Shown here piece after piece: positions 1-5,195 of a stretch of DNA of 5,195 nt (position 1 is its first letter; each line of letters starts with the position of its first letter). The DNA comes from Deltaproteobacteria bacterium GWA2_55_10 (GTDB lineage Bacteria; Desulfobacterota; GWC2-55-46), in NCBI GenBank assembly GCA_001797415.1, contig MGPL01000039.1:1-5195 (forward strand). The letters are read 5' to 3'. The position numbers were made by a program, and so were the translations under genes. A model generated the notes under the pieces. That model was not told where the DNA came from. It worked only from the letters and a program-made list of their open reading frames with translations, and made no database searches.

Positions 1-345
1 AGAGATCGTGACCGCGACATCGATAAGGGCTCCGTCCTTTCTTTTGCGCTGGGTCTCGTACCGTTCGACCTTGATCCCTTTTCTGGCCTTTTCTATTATT
101 TCCCTGAATTCGCCAACCCGGTCTGCAGGACCTAAGATCGACATAGGTTTTTCAAGGATTTCCCTTTCCGTGTAACCGAACATCTTCTCAGCCGCCGGAT
201 TCCAGCTTGTAATGGTGCCGTCCAGCGTTTCGCCTATTATGGCGTCCTCAGACGACCTTACGATCGCGGCCAGAAACTCGAATTTCTCTTCACCTGGATA
301 TCCCTCTTCTGCCCTGTGCGCGGAGGAATTTTTTTGTCTTGCCAT
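1..345 (-). CDS. PAS-domain signalling protein, N-terminal part (truncated by window edge)
   Basis: Reading the minus strand from ATG at 345 gives 115 open codons that run off the left edge. After a charged N-terminal tail of about 20 residues comes a PAS fold: DAIIGETLDGTITSWN at residues 34-49, then AAEKMFGYT at 51-59 and REIL at 61-64, and a later strand region around KRKDGALIDVAVTIS at 101-115. This is the usual PAS_4/PAS_9-like pattern of bacterial sensor proteins. PAS domains sense small ligands, redox state or light and pass the signal to a kinase, cyclase or regulator domain, which here would lie outside the window, so the output is unknown; a histidine kinase is the commonest case. 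No signal peptide or membrane segment is seen in this part, suggesting a cytoplasmic sensor. The start is well defined: an in-frame TGA lies five codons upstream (358-360) and a GAGGAG ribosome site sits about 8 bases before the ATG. A TTG two codons earlier is too close to that site. It is divergent from the tig operon and may belong to an integrated element. Confidence 0.85.
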   Translation of the reverse strand, partial: MARQKNSSAHRAEEGYPGEEKFEFLAAIVRSSEDAIIGETLDGTITSWNPAAEKMFGYTEREILEKPMSILGPADRVGEFREIIEKARKGIKVERYETQRKRKDGALIDVAVTIS

Positions 346-414
346 TGCCAATTCTCCTCATCAGGTTAATATCCATGATTGGATAGCTGCCAAATTTTCA
401 AAGCGGTCCATGTT

Positions 415-468
415 CGCCAGAAAATACCCGCTATATTTAACTTTGTTATCTCTTCTGGCGGATGTCAA
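415..468 (-). promoter_or_regulatory. Possible promoter and operator of the PAS gene
   Basis: On the minus strand a perfect TTGACA (-35 consensus) lies at 468-463, about 120 bases before the PAS gene start. At the usual 17-base spacing the -10 would be CAAAGT, which is poor; a better TTAAAT lies 22 bases away, which is too far. Just downstream, an 8-base perfect inverted repeat (CGCCAGAA at 415-422, TTCTGGCG at 453-460, 30 bases between) brackets the expected -10 region. Such placement would suit an operator or a leader stem-loop. The -35 match and the repeat are seen directly; their function is inference. Confidence 0.25.
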
Positions 469-580
469 GAATTGAGGTGAATAATACGGAAGGGTTCCAT
501 CTTAAAGCCTGGCATTCTGGGTCTGGCACATAGCTGTTAATCGAGTGGTTTTATCGAAAAAAAGCCTTGGGAAGGGTTTG

Positions 581-617
581 AGGTCAATTTTCAAAAAAAA
601 ACTTGAACATTTGACCT
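581..617. repeat. Nested inverted repeat
   Basis: AGGTCAA at 581-587 pairs perfectly with TTGACCT at 611-617. Inside it TTCAA (590-594) pairs with TTGAA (603-607) around an A-rich 8-base loop, with a small asymmetric bulge between the two stems. It resembles a regulator binding site or a weak stem-loop. It is not followed by a run of T, so it is not a standard terminator. The A-rich loop means part of the pairing could be chance in A+T-rich DNA. Confidence 0.35.
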
Positions 618-780
618 ATTACCGTGTTAAAATGTGCGGAAGCTTTTGGAATGGCAGTTTAAATCCGGCAAATAAGTTGATGGCCGGCTAAAGTAAGCCC
701 TGGGATATACCGATATAAAAACCACATATATGCCCACGCCGAATTGCCAATCAAAAGATTATCTCCTGAGTGATATCAAT

Positions 781-800
781 TAAGGGTCCGATAAGGGTCC
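781..800. repeat. Tandem direct repeat TAAGGGTCC x2
   Basis: TAAGGGTCC occurs at 781-789 and again at 792-800, a period of 11 bases, close to one turn of the helix. It lies just after the palindrome TGATATCA (771-778) and about 115 bases left of the tRNA fragment. Same-face direct repeats at this distance from an attachment core are what recombinase arm sites or excisionase sites look like, but two copies are too few to prove this. Confidence 0.4.
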
Positions 801-862
801 AAGGTGCTCATACATACGCTTTGTTAGTTGTTCAGGAAACGTCTTGAAAAAGGTAAATGTCA

Positions 863-891
863 TTGCATCAGTATAAAAAGCACAATAAAAT
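863..891 (+). promoter_or_regulatory. Candidate sigma-70-type promoter for the tig operon
   Basis: TTGCAT at 863-868 and TAAAAT at 886-891 are separated by exactly 17 bases. The -10 matches consensus at 5 of 6 positions, the -35 at 3 of 6. Transcription would begin near 898 and give a leader of about 85 bases that contains the tRNA T-arm hairpin. A nearby CTTGAAA at 843-849 resembles a heat-shock sigma-32 -35 box, but no proper CCCCAT-type -10 follows. The promoter is inferred from pattern only, in A+T-rich DNA where such matches arise by chance. Confidence 0.35.
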
Positions 892-913
892 CAACTGATT
901 ATATTCCTGGCAA

Positions 914-941
914 GGGGGTTCAACTCCCCCCTCTCGCACCA
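914..941 (+). pseudogene. 3' end of a tRNA gene (probably tRNA-Leu), likely attachment-site remnant
   Basis: GGGGG (914-918), loop TTCAACT (919-925) and CCCCC (926-930) form a perfect tRNA T-arm: 5 base pairs and a 7-base loop that fits TTCRANY. It is followed by a 7-base acceptor strand CTCTCGC (931-937), discriminator A (938) and encoded CCA (939-941), exactly tRNA spacing. The partner acceptor strand would be GCGAGAG, and it is absent from the whole upstream region; no D-arm or anticodon arm can be drawn either. So this is a 3' fragment, not a working tRNA. Leucine is inferred from discriminator A and close likeness to E. coli tRNA-Leu ends (TCGCACCA); serine tRNAs usually carry discriminator G. 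Such fragments are the standard duplicate left when tyrosine-recombinase elements integrate into a tRNA 3' end. The identity block may extend a little left of 914 (TGGCAA), which cannot be told without the intact copy. Confidence 0.82.
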
Positions 942-982
942 AATAAATTAATTAATGAATCCCACATAGAGGAAAGGGCAAG

Positions 983-2269
983 ATGCAGAACATCAGAGTT
1001 GAAATCGAGGATTTGACCCCTGTTAAGAAAAAGCTCGACATTTCGGTCCCTGCCGAGACGGTCAGGAAGGAGATCGACGCCGCCTACCGTAATATCAGGA
1101 CGAACGCCTCAATACCCGGTTTCAGGAAGGGCGCTATCCCGATGAATATCATCAAGGCCAGGTTCGGGGGCAATGTTCAGGAGGACGTGACCAAGAGGCT
1201 CATCGAGACCACCTATCCGCAGGCCCTGGGCGAGAAGAAGCTCATCCCCGTCGAGGCTCCCCAGGTGGAGCTGAAGAATGAGAAGGCCGAGGAAGACAAG
1301 GACTTTGCCTACTCTATAACGGTCGAGGTCCAGCCCAGCGTAGATATCGAGAACTACAAGGGCATGGCCCTCAAGAAAGAAGAGATAACCGTCACCGAAG
1401 AGGACGTGGACAGGGGATTGCAGAACCTCAGGCAGGCGGCAGGAGAGTTCAAGGAGGCTGAGAGGCCTGCAAAGGAAGGGGACCTGGTCGAGGTGGATTT
1501 CGAGGCATTTCTCGACGGAGAGGCCATCAAGAACGGCAAAGCGACCGGTTATCAGTGTATAATTGGTGAAAAGACTTTGCTGCCCGGCTTCGATGAAGCC
1601 CTCATAGGCGCGACAAAGGGCGAAAACAGGGGCGCGGACATCACGTTCCCCGAGAACTACAGTGAAGCGAACCTCTCCGGCAAGACCGGCCACTTCAAGA
1701 TAAACATCAAATTCGTAAAGGAAAAGTCTTTGCCTGAGCTTAACGAGGAGTTCGCGAGGGACCTGGGCTGCGTAGACAGCCTCGAGTTGAGGTCCAGGGT
1801 AAAGGGAGAGATAGAAAAGCACAAGAAGGCCGATATAAAGGAGAAGCTCAAAAACGAGATACTCTCCATTCTTATCGAGGCAAACCCGTTCGAGGTGCCC
1901 CAGGCCCTGGTAAACAGGTACATGGGTATAATCCTCAACAGGGTCGTAGAGAACATGAAGATGGGCGTATTCTCCCCGGAGGACAAGGGTCTTTCCATCG
2001 ACCAGCTCAAGGAGAAATACCTCCCCGCCGCCGTGAGGTCCGTGAAGGAAGACATCATCCTCGACCATATAGCCGCGAAGGAGAAGGTAGAAGCCGACTC
2101 CAGGGAGGTCGAGGCAGCCGTGAGGAACATAGCTGCCCAGAGGAACGTCGCCTACGAGTCGCTCATGGCCAGGGTGGAGAGGGAAGGCGCCCTCGAGGTA
2201 ATAAAGGACGGCCTCAAGCACGAGAAGGTATTCGACATTATAATCGATTCGAGCAAGCCCGGGGCTTAA
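983..2269 (+). CDS. tig: Trigger factor, ribosome-associated chaperone and peptidyl-prolyl isomerase
   Basis: Encodes 428 residues, close to the 432 of E. coli trigger factor. It binds the ribosome at the exit tunnel and shields nascent chains; its FKBP-like domain catalyses cis-trans isomerisation of X-Pro bonds. Three domains are visible. The N-terminal ribosome-binding domain (about 1-115) carries the signature GFRKGAIP at 46-53, with the docking Phe-Arg-Lys at 47-49. The FKBP-type PPIase domain spans about 165-248 (GDLVEVDF at 166-173, LLPGFDEALIG at 199-209, TFPENY at 221-226). The C-terminal helical chaperone domain runs from about 250 to 428, opening with LPELNEEFARDLG. The position after GFRKG is Ala where E. 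coli has Lys, a minor difference. The ATG is preceded by a purine-rich GAGGAAAGGG (969-978). It is first in the operon with clpP 34 bases downstream. A long open frame on the opposite strand is a codon-bias shadow. Confidence 0.97.
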   Translation: MQNIRVEIEDLTPVKKKLDISVPAETVRKEIDAAYRNIRTNASIPGFRKGAIPMNIIKARFGGNVQEDVTKRLIETTYPQALGEKKLIPVEAPQVELKNEKAEEDKDFAYSITVEVQPSVDIENYKGMALKKEEITVTEEDVDRGLQNLRQAAGEFKEAERPAKEGDLVEVDFEAFLDGEAIKNGKATGYQCIIGEKTLLPGFDEALIGATKGENRGADITFPENYSEANLSGKTGHFKINIKFVKEKSLPELNEEFARDLGCVDSLELRSRVKGEIEKHKKADIKEKLKNEILSILIEANPFEVPQALVNRYMGIILNRVVENMKMGVFSPEDKGLSIDQLKEKYLPAAVRSVKEDIILDHIAAKEKVEADSREVEAAVRNIAAQRNVAYESLMARVEREGALEVIKDGLKHEKVFDIIIDSSKPGA

Positions 2270-2303
2270 ACCCACAGGGCAATAAAAAGACCGGGGAGGG
2301 GAT

Positions 2304-2909
2304 ATGAATCTGGTCCCTATGGTAGTCGAGCAGACTGGCAGGGGAGAGAGGGCCTATGACATATTCTCAAGGCTCCTGAAGGACAGGATCATCTTCCTTG
2401 GGAGCGGAGTGGACGACATCGTCGCCAACCTCATAGTCGCCCAGCTCCTGTTCCTTGAATCAGAGGACCCTGACAAGGACATCCATCTATACATCAATTC
2501 TCCGGGCGGGCTCGTGACGGCGGGCCTGGCGATCTACGACACCATGCAGTACGTCAAGCCCGACGTATCGACCATCTGCTTAGGGCAGGCCGCTTCAATG
2601 GGCGCGCTTCTCCTTTGCGGAGGGGCCCCGGGCAAGAGGTTCGCGCTCCCGCATTCCCGTATTCTCATCCATCAGCCCCTCGGCGGAGCGCAGGGGCAGG
2701 CCACTGACATCGATATCCAGGCAAAAGAGATCATTAGGGTGCGCGCAGAGCTCACCGGCATCATGGCCAGGCATTCGGGGCAGGCCTTGGAAAAGATACA
2801 CAGGGACACTGAGAGGGACTTTTTTATGACTGGGCAGCAGGCAGTCGAGTATGGTATAATTGACACGGTCATAGAGAAGAGGATGGTAACAGAAGCGAAG
2901 CCGAAATAA
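2304..2909 (+). CDS. clpP: ATP-dependent Clp protease proteolytic subunit ClpP
   Basis: Encodes 201 residues, the normal size. ClpP forms a tetradecameric cytoplasmic chamber that cuts unfolded polypeptides delivered by ClpX or ClpA-type ATPases. The serine-protease catalytic triad is complete: Ser98 in GQAASMGA, His123 in ILIHQP and Asp172 in TERDFFM, with spacing identical to E. coli Ser97/His122/Asp171. The oxyanion-hole glycines are in YINSPGG (63-69). The N-terminus LVPMVVEQT begins almost at the initiator Met and matches the mature start of other ClpPs, so there is essentially no propeptide, unlike the 14-residue one in E. coli. The ATG at 2304 follows a strong GGGGAGGGG ribosome site (2293-2301). 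It sits between tig and clpX on the same strand, so co-transcription and assembly with the downstream ClpX are expected. Nothing is broken or truncated. Confidence 0.98.
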   Translation: MNLVPMVVEQTGRGERAYDIFSRLLKDRIIFLGSGVDDIVANLIVAQLLFLESEDPDKDIHLYINSPGGLVTAGLAIYDTMQYVKPDVSTICLGQAASMGALLLCGGAPGKRFALPHSRILIHQPLGGAQGQATDIDIQAKEIIRVRAELTGIMARHSGQALEKIHRDTERDFFMTGQQAVEYGIIDTVIEKRMVTEAKPK

Positions 2910-2956
2910 GCAGATAATACGCGGGTTTTCGGCCAAAGGACTGGTCGGAGGATAAG

Positions 2957-4213
2957 ATGTCGATCAATAAAAAGGGTGGCAGCTACCTGACATGCTCGTT
3001 CTGCAGCAAAGGGCAGGACGAGGTGAAGAAACTCGTCGCCGGACCCATGGTCTATATATGCGACGAGTGCATTGAACTCTGCAATGACATAATTGCCGAG
3101 GAGTACGAGAAAGAGGAGTTCAAGAAACGGGAGCATACCATCCCCAAGCCGTCTGAGATAAAAAAGACGCTGGATGAGTACGTCATCGGGCAGGAGCACG
3201 CCAAAAAGGTGCTCTCGGTCGCGGTGCACAACCATTACAAGAGGATAGAGTCCAAGGTGGCGCTCGGCAATGTCGAGCTGCAGAAGTCCAACATCCTCCT
3301 GGTGGGACCGACCGGTTCAGGCAAGACCCTTCTCGCGCAGACTCTGGCCAAGATATTGAACGTCCCATTTACCATCGCGGACGCCACGACGCTTACAGAG
3401 GCAGGCTACGTCGGCGAGGACGTCGAGAACATAATCCTGAGCCTCCTTCAGAACGCCGAGTACGACATCGAGAGGTGCCAGAAGGGCATCGTCTATATCG
3501 ATGAGATAGACAAGATCTCCAGGAAGAGCGACAGCCCGTCCATCACAAGGGACGTATCCGGAGAGGGCGTGCAGCAGGCCCTCCTGAAGATAATAGAGGG
3601 CACCGTGGCGAACGTGCCGCCCAAGGGCGGCAGGAAGCACCCCCAGCAGGAGTTCCTGCAGGTGGACACCACGAACATACTCTTCATCTGCGGAGGCGCC
3701 TTCTCCGGCCTCGAGACCATAGTGGCCCAGAGGGTGGGAAAGAGGGCAGTGGGCTTCAGCACCGAAGAGAAGCTGAAAAAGGAAGTGGAAGCGAGCTACT
3801 CAAAGCTCATGCACCGGGTCGAGCCAGGGGACTTCTTGAGGTACGGGCTCATACCCGAGTTCATGGGAAGGCTTCCCGTAACCGCGGTATTGGACGAGCT
3901 CAGCGAGCAGGACCTCGTCAGGATACTCACGGAGCCGAGGAACGCCATAATAAAGCAATACCAGAAGCTCTTCGAGTTCGAGAACGTGAAGCTCAAGTTC
4001 ACGGACGGCGCGCTCGCGTCCGTGGCAAAGGAATCGATGAGGAGGAAGGCGGGCGCAAGGGGCCTTCGTGCCATCCTTGAGAACGTCATGCTCGATACCA
4101 TGTACGAGCTGCCATCTCAGACGAACATAAAAGAGTGCATCATAAACGAGGACGTAATAACAGAGAACGCAAAGCCCATTATCGTCTACGGTAACAGGGC
4201 TGAGACAGCCTGA
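2957..4213 (+). CDS. clpX: ATP-dependent Clp protease ATP-binding subunit ClpX
   Basis: Encodes 418 residues, typical for ClpX. This hexameric AAA+ unfoldase recognises substrates such as ssrA-tagged proteins and threads them into ClpP. The N-terminal zinc-binding domain has four cysteines, C13-x2-C16 and C35-x2-C38. The AAA+ core shows Walker A GPTGSGKT (117-124), Walker B IVYIDEIDK (178-186), pore-1 loop GYVGED (150-155), the RKH loop (226-228), the arginine finger in GRLP (R305) and sensor 2 in GARGLR (366-371). The ClpP-docking IGF loop reads VGF (265-267), a conservative variant, so ClpP pairing should be retained. The ATG follows CGGAGGA (2946-2952) at short spacing. It starts 47 bases after clpP, so the two partners are probably made together. 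No oddities in length or catalytic residues. Confidence 0.98.
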   Translation: MSINKKGGSYLTCSFCSKGQDEVKKLVAGPMVYICDECIELCNDIIAEEYEKEEFKKREHTIPKPSEIKKTLDEYVIGQEHAKKVLSVAVHNHYKRIESKVALGNVELQKSNILLVGPTGSGKTLLAQTLAKILNVPFTIADATTLTEAGYVGEDVENIILSLLQNAEYDIERCQKGIVYIDEIDKISRKSDSPSITRDVSGEGVQQALLKIIEGTVANVPPKGGRKHPQQEFLQVDTTNILFICGGAFSGLETIVAQRVGKRAVGFSTEEKLKKEVEASYSKLMHRVEPGDFLRYGLIPEFMGRLPVTAVLDELSEQDLVRILTEPRNAIIKQYQKLFEFENVKLKFTDGALASVAKESMRRKAGARGLRAILENVMLDTMYELPSQTNIKECIINEDVITENAKPIIVYGNRAETA

Positions 4214-4220
4214 GCCTGAA

Positions 4221-4236
4221 CGGCCCTCCTGGGCCG
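4221..4236 (+). promoter_or_regulatory. GC-rich hairpin between clpX and lon
   Basis: CGGCCC (4221-4226) and GGGCCG (4231-4236) form a perfect 6-base-pair stem with the tetraloop TCCT, 8 bases after the clpX stop. There is no U-tract after it, so it is not a standard rho-independent terminator. It could slow 3' decay of the upstream message, cause partial attenuation, or mark an RNA processing point that separates clpX from lon expression. The stem is seen directly; the role is inference. Confidence 0.45.
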
Positions 4237-4298
4237 CTTGAACATACGCAACATGCTTGAGTTGAATGCGAACGGGTGATGAGATGCTGTCCTTTTTT

Positions 4299-4306
4299 AA
4301 AGGAGG
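4299..4306 (+). promoter_or_regulatory. Strong ribosome binding site that decides the lon start
   Basis: AAAGGAGG is a near-perfect match to the 16S rRNA anti-Shine-Dalgarno sequence. It lies 7 bases before a TTG at 4314, the ideal distance. The upstream in-frame ATG at 4284 would place this motif inside the coding sequence and has only a weak GGGTG before it; the ATG at 4329 is too far away. Confidence 0.75.
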
Positions 4307-4313
4307 AAGGGAT

Positions 4314-5195
4314 TTGAAGAAAGACAGAATGGTAGTCCCGTTAATACCGTTACGAGACATCATCATATTTCCATATATGGTAGTGCCCCTTTTTGTGGGA
4401 AGGGAGAAGTCCATCAAGGCCCTCGAGCTCGCGATGGGCTCTGATAAATCAATACTGCTCGCGGCCCAGAAAAAGGCCAAGACCGAAGAGCCGGGCTCGG
4501 ACGACATATACGAGGCCGGCACGCTCGGTACGATATTGCAGCTCCTTCGCCTGCCGGACGGCACGGTAAAGGTGCTTGTCGAAGGCAAGAGAAGGGCCAA
4601 GATAAAGGAGTACGTCTCAGAGGACGACTGCTTTATGGTCGCGATCGAGGAGATAGACGAGGCGATAGACGAGACCGTCGAGACGGAGGCCCTCACCAGG
4701 TCGGTGGTGAAATCCTTCGAGACCTACGTGAAGTACAACAAGAGGGTCCCGCCCGAGATGATAATGAGCGTCTCCTCGATAGAGGACCCGGGCAGGCTCG
4801 CCGATACCATCTCCGCGCACCTTTCGATCAAGGTCGATGACAAGCAGGCGCTCCTTACGATCTCCAGCCCGACCAAGAGGCTCGAGAGGCTCTACTCCAT
4901 TATGGAGAGCGAGATAGAGATCCTCGAGGTCGAGCAGAAGATCCGCCAGAGGGTCAAGCGCCAGATGGAGAAGACCCAGAAGGAGTATTACCTCTCCGAG
5001 CAGATGAAGGCCATACAGAAGGAGCTCGGAGAGAAGGACGAATTCAAGAGCGAGCTGCAGGAGTTCGAGGAGAAGCTCAAGACAAAGAAGATGTCCAAGG
5101 AGGCGGCAAAGAAGGCGAAGCAGGAGATCAAGAAACTGCGCCTGATGTCGCCCATGTCAGCTGAGGCGACCGTCTCGAGGAACTACATAGACTGG
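4314..5195 (+). CDS. lon: ATP-dependent Lon protease, N-terminal part (truncated by window edge)
   Basis: An open frame of 294 codons running off the right edge; complete Lon proteins are about 780-820 residues. Lon is a cytoplasmic homohexameric AAA+ serine protease (Ser-Lys dyad) that degrades misfolded and some regulatory proteins. Present here are the N-terminal substrate-recognition (LON/PUA-like) domain, about 8-200, opening with the family hallmark VPLIPLRDIIIFPYMVVPLF (8-27) followed by GREKS, and the charged helical or coiled-coil region with YYLSEQMKAIQKELGE (225-240). The segment MSAEATVSRNYIDW (281-294) is the conserved linker just before the ATPase domain. The Walker motifs and catalytic dyad lie outside the window. 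TTG at 4314 is preferred because of its ideal ribosome site; ATG 4284 would add ten residues (MLSFFKGGRD) and ATG 4329 would remove five. It follows clpX by 100 bases with a hairpin between, so it may be read from the operon or from its own promoter; no clear promoter was seen in the gap. Confidence 0.96.
   Translation, partial: MKKDRMVVPLIPLRDIIIFPYMVVPLFVGREKSIKALELAMGSDKSILLAAQKKAKTEEPGSDDIYEAGTLGTILQLLRLPDGTVKVLVEGKRRAKIKEYVSEDDCFMVAIEEIDEAIDETVETEALTRSVVKSFETYVKYNKRVPPEMIMSVSSIEDPGRLADTISAHLSIKVDDKQALLTISSPTKRLERLYSIMESEIEILEVEQKIRQRVKRQMEKTQKEYYLSEQMKAIQKELGEKDEFKSELQEFEEKLKTKKMSKEAAKKAKQEIKKLRLMSPMSAEATVSRNYIDW

Larger units (their letters stand above)
346..904. other. A+T-rich gene-poor region between the PAS gene and the tRNA fragment
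   Basis: About 560 bases with no convincing coding sequence. Hand counting over 481-900 gives 164 G or C in 420 bases (39%), clearly below the protease genes to the right, where sampled lines count 57-65%. Short open frames are present but lack family features, codon bias and good ribosome sites; one at 828-1016 runs across the tRNA fragment and into tig out of frame and is not believable. What the region does hold is short repeats: an inverted repeat at 415-460, another at 581-617 and a direct repeat at 781-800. No rho-independent terminator with a U-tract was found for either flank. It could be decayed mobile DNA or the end of an integrated element. Confidence 0.6.
1..941. mobile_element. 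Putative right end of an element integrated in tRNA-Leu
   Basis: Inference from three observations: an isolated tRNA 3' end at 914-941, a lower-G+C gene-poor stretch directly left of it, and the abrupt start of a conserved housekeeping operon directly right of it. Integration at a tRNA 3' end restores the intact tRNA at one element end and leaves the 3' fragment at the other. Given the plus orientation of the fragment, the element would extend left from here. No integrase, transposase or phage gene lies within the window, and the left boundary is outside it. The PAS gene may be cargo, or the element may have decayed and the gene may be native. Confidence 0.4.

Noticed and set aside
212..475. 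An 87-codon plus-strand open frame
   Set aside because: It is antisense to the PAS-domain coding region, whose protein sequence is clearly the real one.
665..687. A hairpin CCGGC/GCCGG as a terminator
   Set aside because: Only 5 base pairs with a 13-base loop and no U-tract after it; likely chance.
843..868. A heat-shock (sigma-32) promoter for tig, suggested by CTTGAAA
   Set aside because: The -35 box fits but no CCCCAT-like -10 follows at 13-17 bases; CATTGCAT matches too few positions.
857..941. A complete tRNA ending at 941
   Set aside because: No GCGAGAG acceptor strand, no D-loop GG, and no anticodon arm can be drawn in the upstream 85 bases; only the T-arm and 3' end are present.
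828..1016. A 62-codon plus-strand open frame before tig
   Set aside because: It runs through the A+T-rich region and the tRNA fragment and ends inside tig in another frame, with no ribosome site or coding character.
1109..2275. A 388-codon open frame on the minus strand opposite tig
   Set aside because: It lies entirely antisense to a clear trigger factor gene, its product has no recognisable motif, and biased codon choice (few TTA, CTA and TCA) removes stops in that frame.
4237..4266. A separate promoter for lon beginning at CTTGAAC
   Set aside because: No acceptable sigma-70 or sigma-32 -10 element at proper spacing, and no CIRCE inverted repeat.
3800..4696. A 298-codon minus-strand open frame across the clpX-lon junction
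   Set aside because: It overlaps two well-supported genes in antisense, has a low-complexity Ser-rich then Leu/Val-rich product, and no family features.

Overview
The window holds a conserved bacterial protein quality-control operon on the plus strand: tig (trigger factor), clpP, clpX and the first 294 codons of lon, which runs off the right edge. The gene order and tight spacing (34, 47 and 100 bases) are typical of bacterial genomes. Heavy use of AGG for arginine and ATA for isoleucine, a moderately high G+C core and a tRNA-Leu fragment just before tig suggest a Desulfobacterota-like (former Deltaproteobacteria) or Nitrospirota-like organism. That placement is a low-confidence impression, not a classification.

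Layout. Bases 1-345 (minus strand) are the N-terminal 115 codons of a PAS-domain protein, probably a sensor kinase or other signalling protein, cut by the left edge. Bases 346-about 904 are A+T-rich (about 39% G+C by hand count over 481-900) with no convincing gene, and contain several short inverted and direct repeats. Bases 914-941 are a perfect T-arm plus acceptor 3' strand plus CCA end of a tRNA, most likely tRNA-Leu, with no matching 5' half anywhere upstream. The protease operon starts 41 bases later at 983.

How it works together. Trigger factor binds nascent chains at the ribosome. ClpX unfolds tagged or damaged proteins and feeds them into the ClpP chamber. Lon degrades misfolded and regulatory proteins independently. 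All key catalytic and nucleotide-binding residues visible in ClpP and ClpX are intact, so these are ordinary housekeeping genes.

The most interesting feature is the tRNA fragment. A lone 3' end of a tRNA next to an A+T-rich, gene-poor stretch is the classic scar (att site) of a mobile element integrated by a tyrosine recombinase. If so, the element lies to the left, the PAS gene is likely part of it, and an intact tRNA-Leu should stand at its far end. I found no integrase, CRISPR array, toxin system or clearly new biological system inside the window itself.
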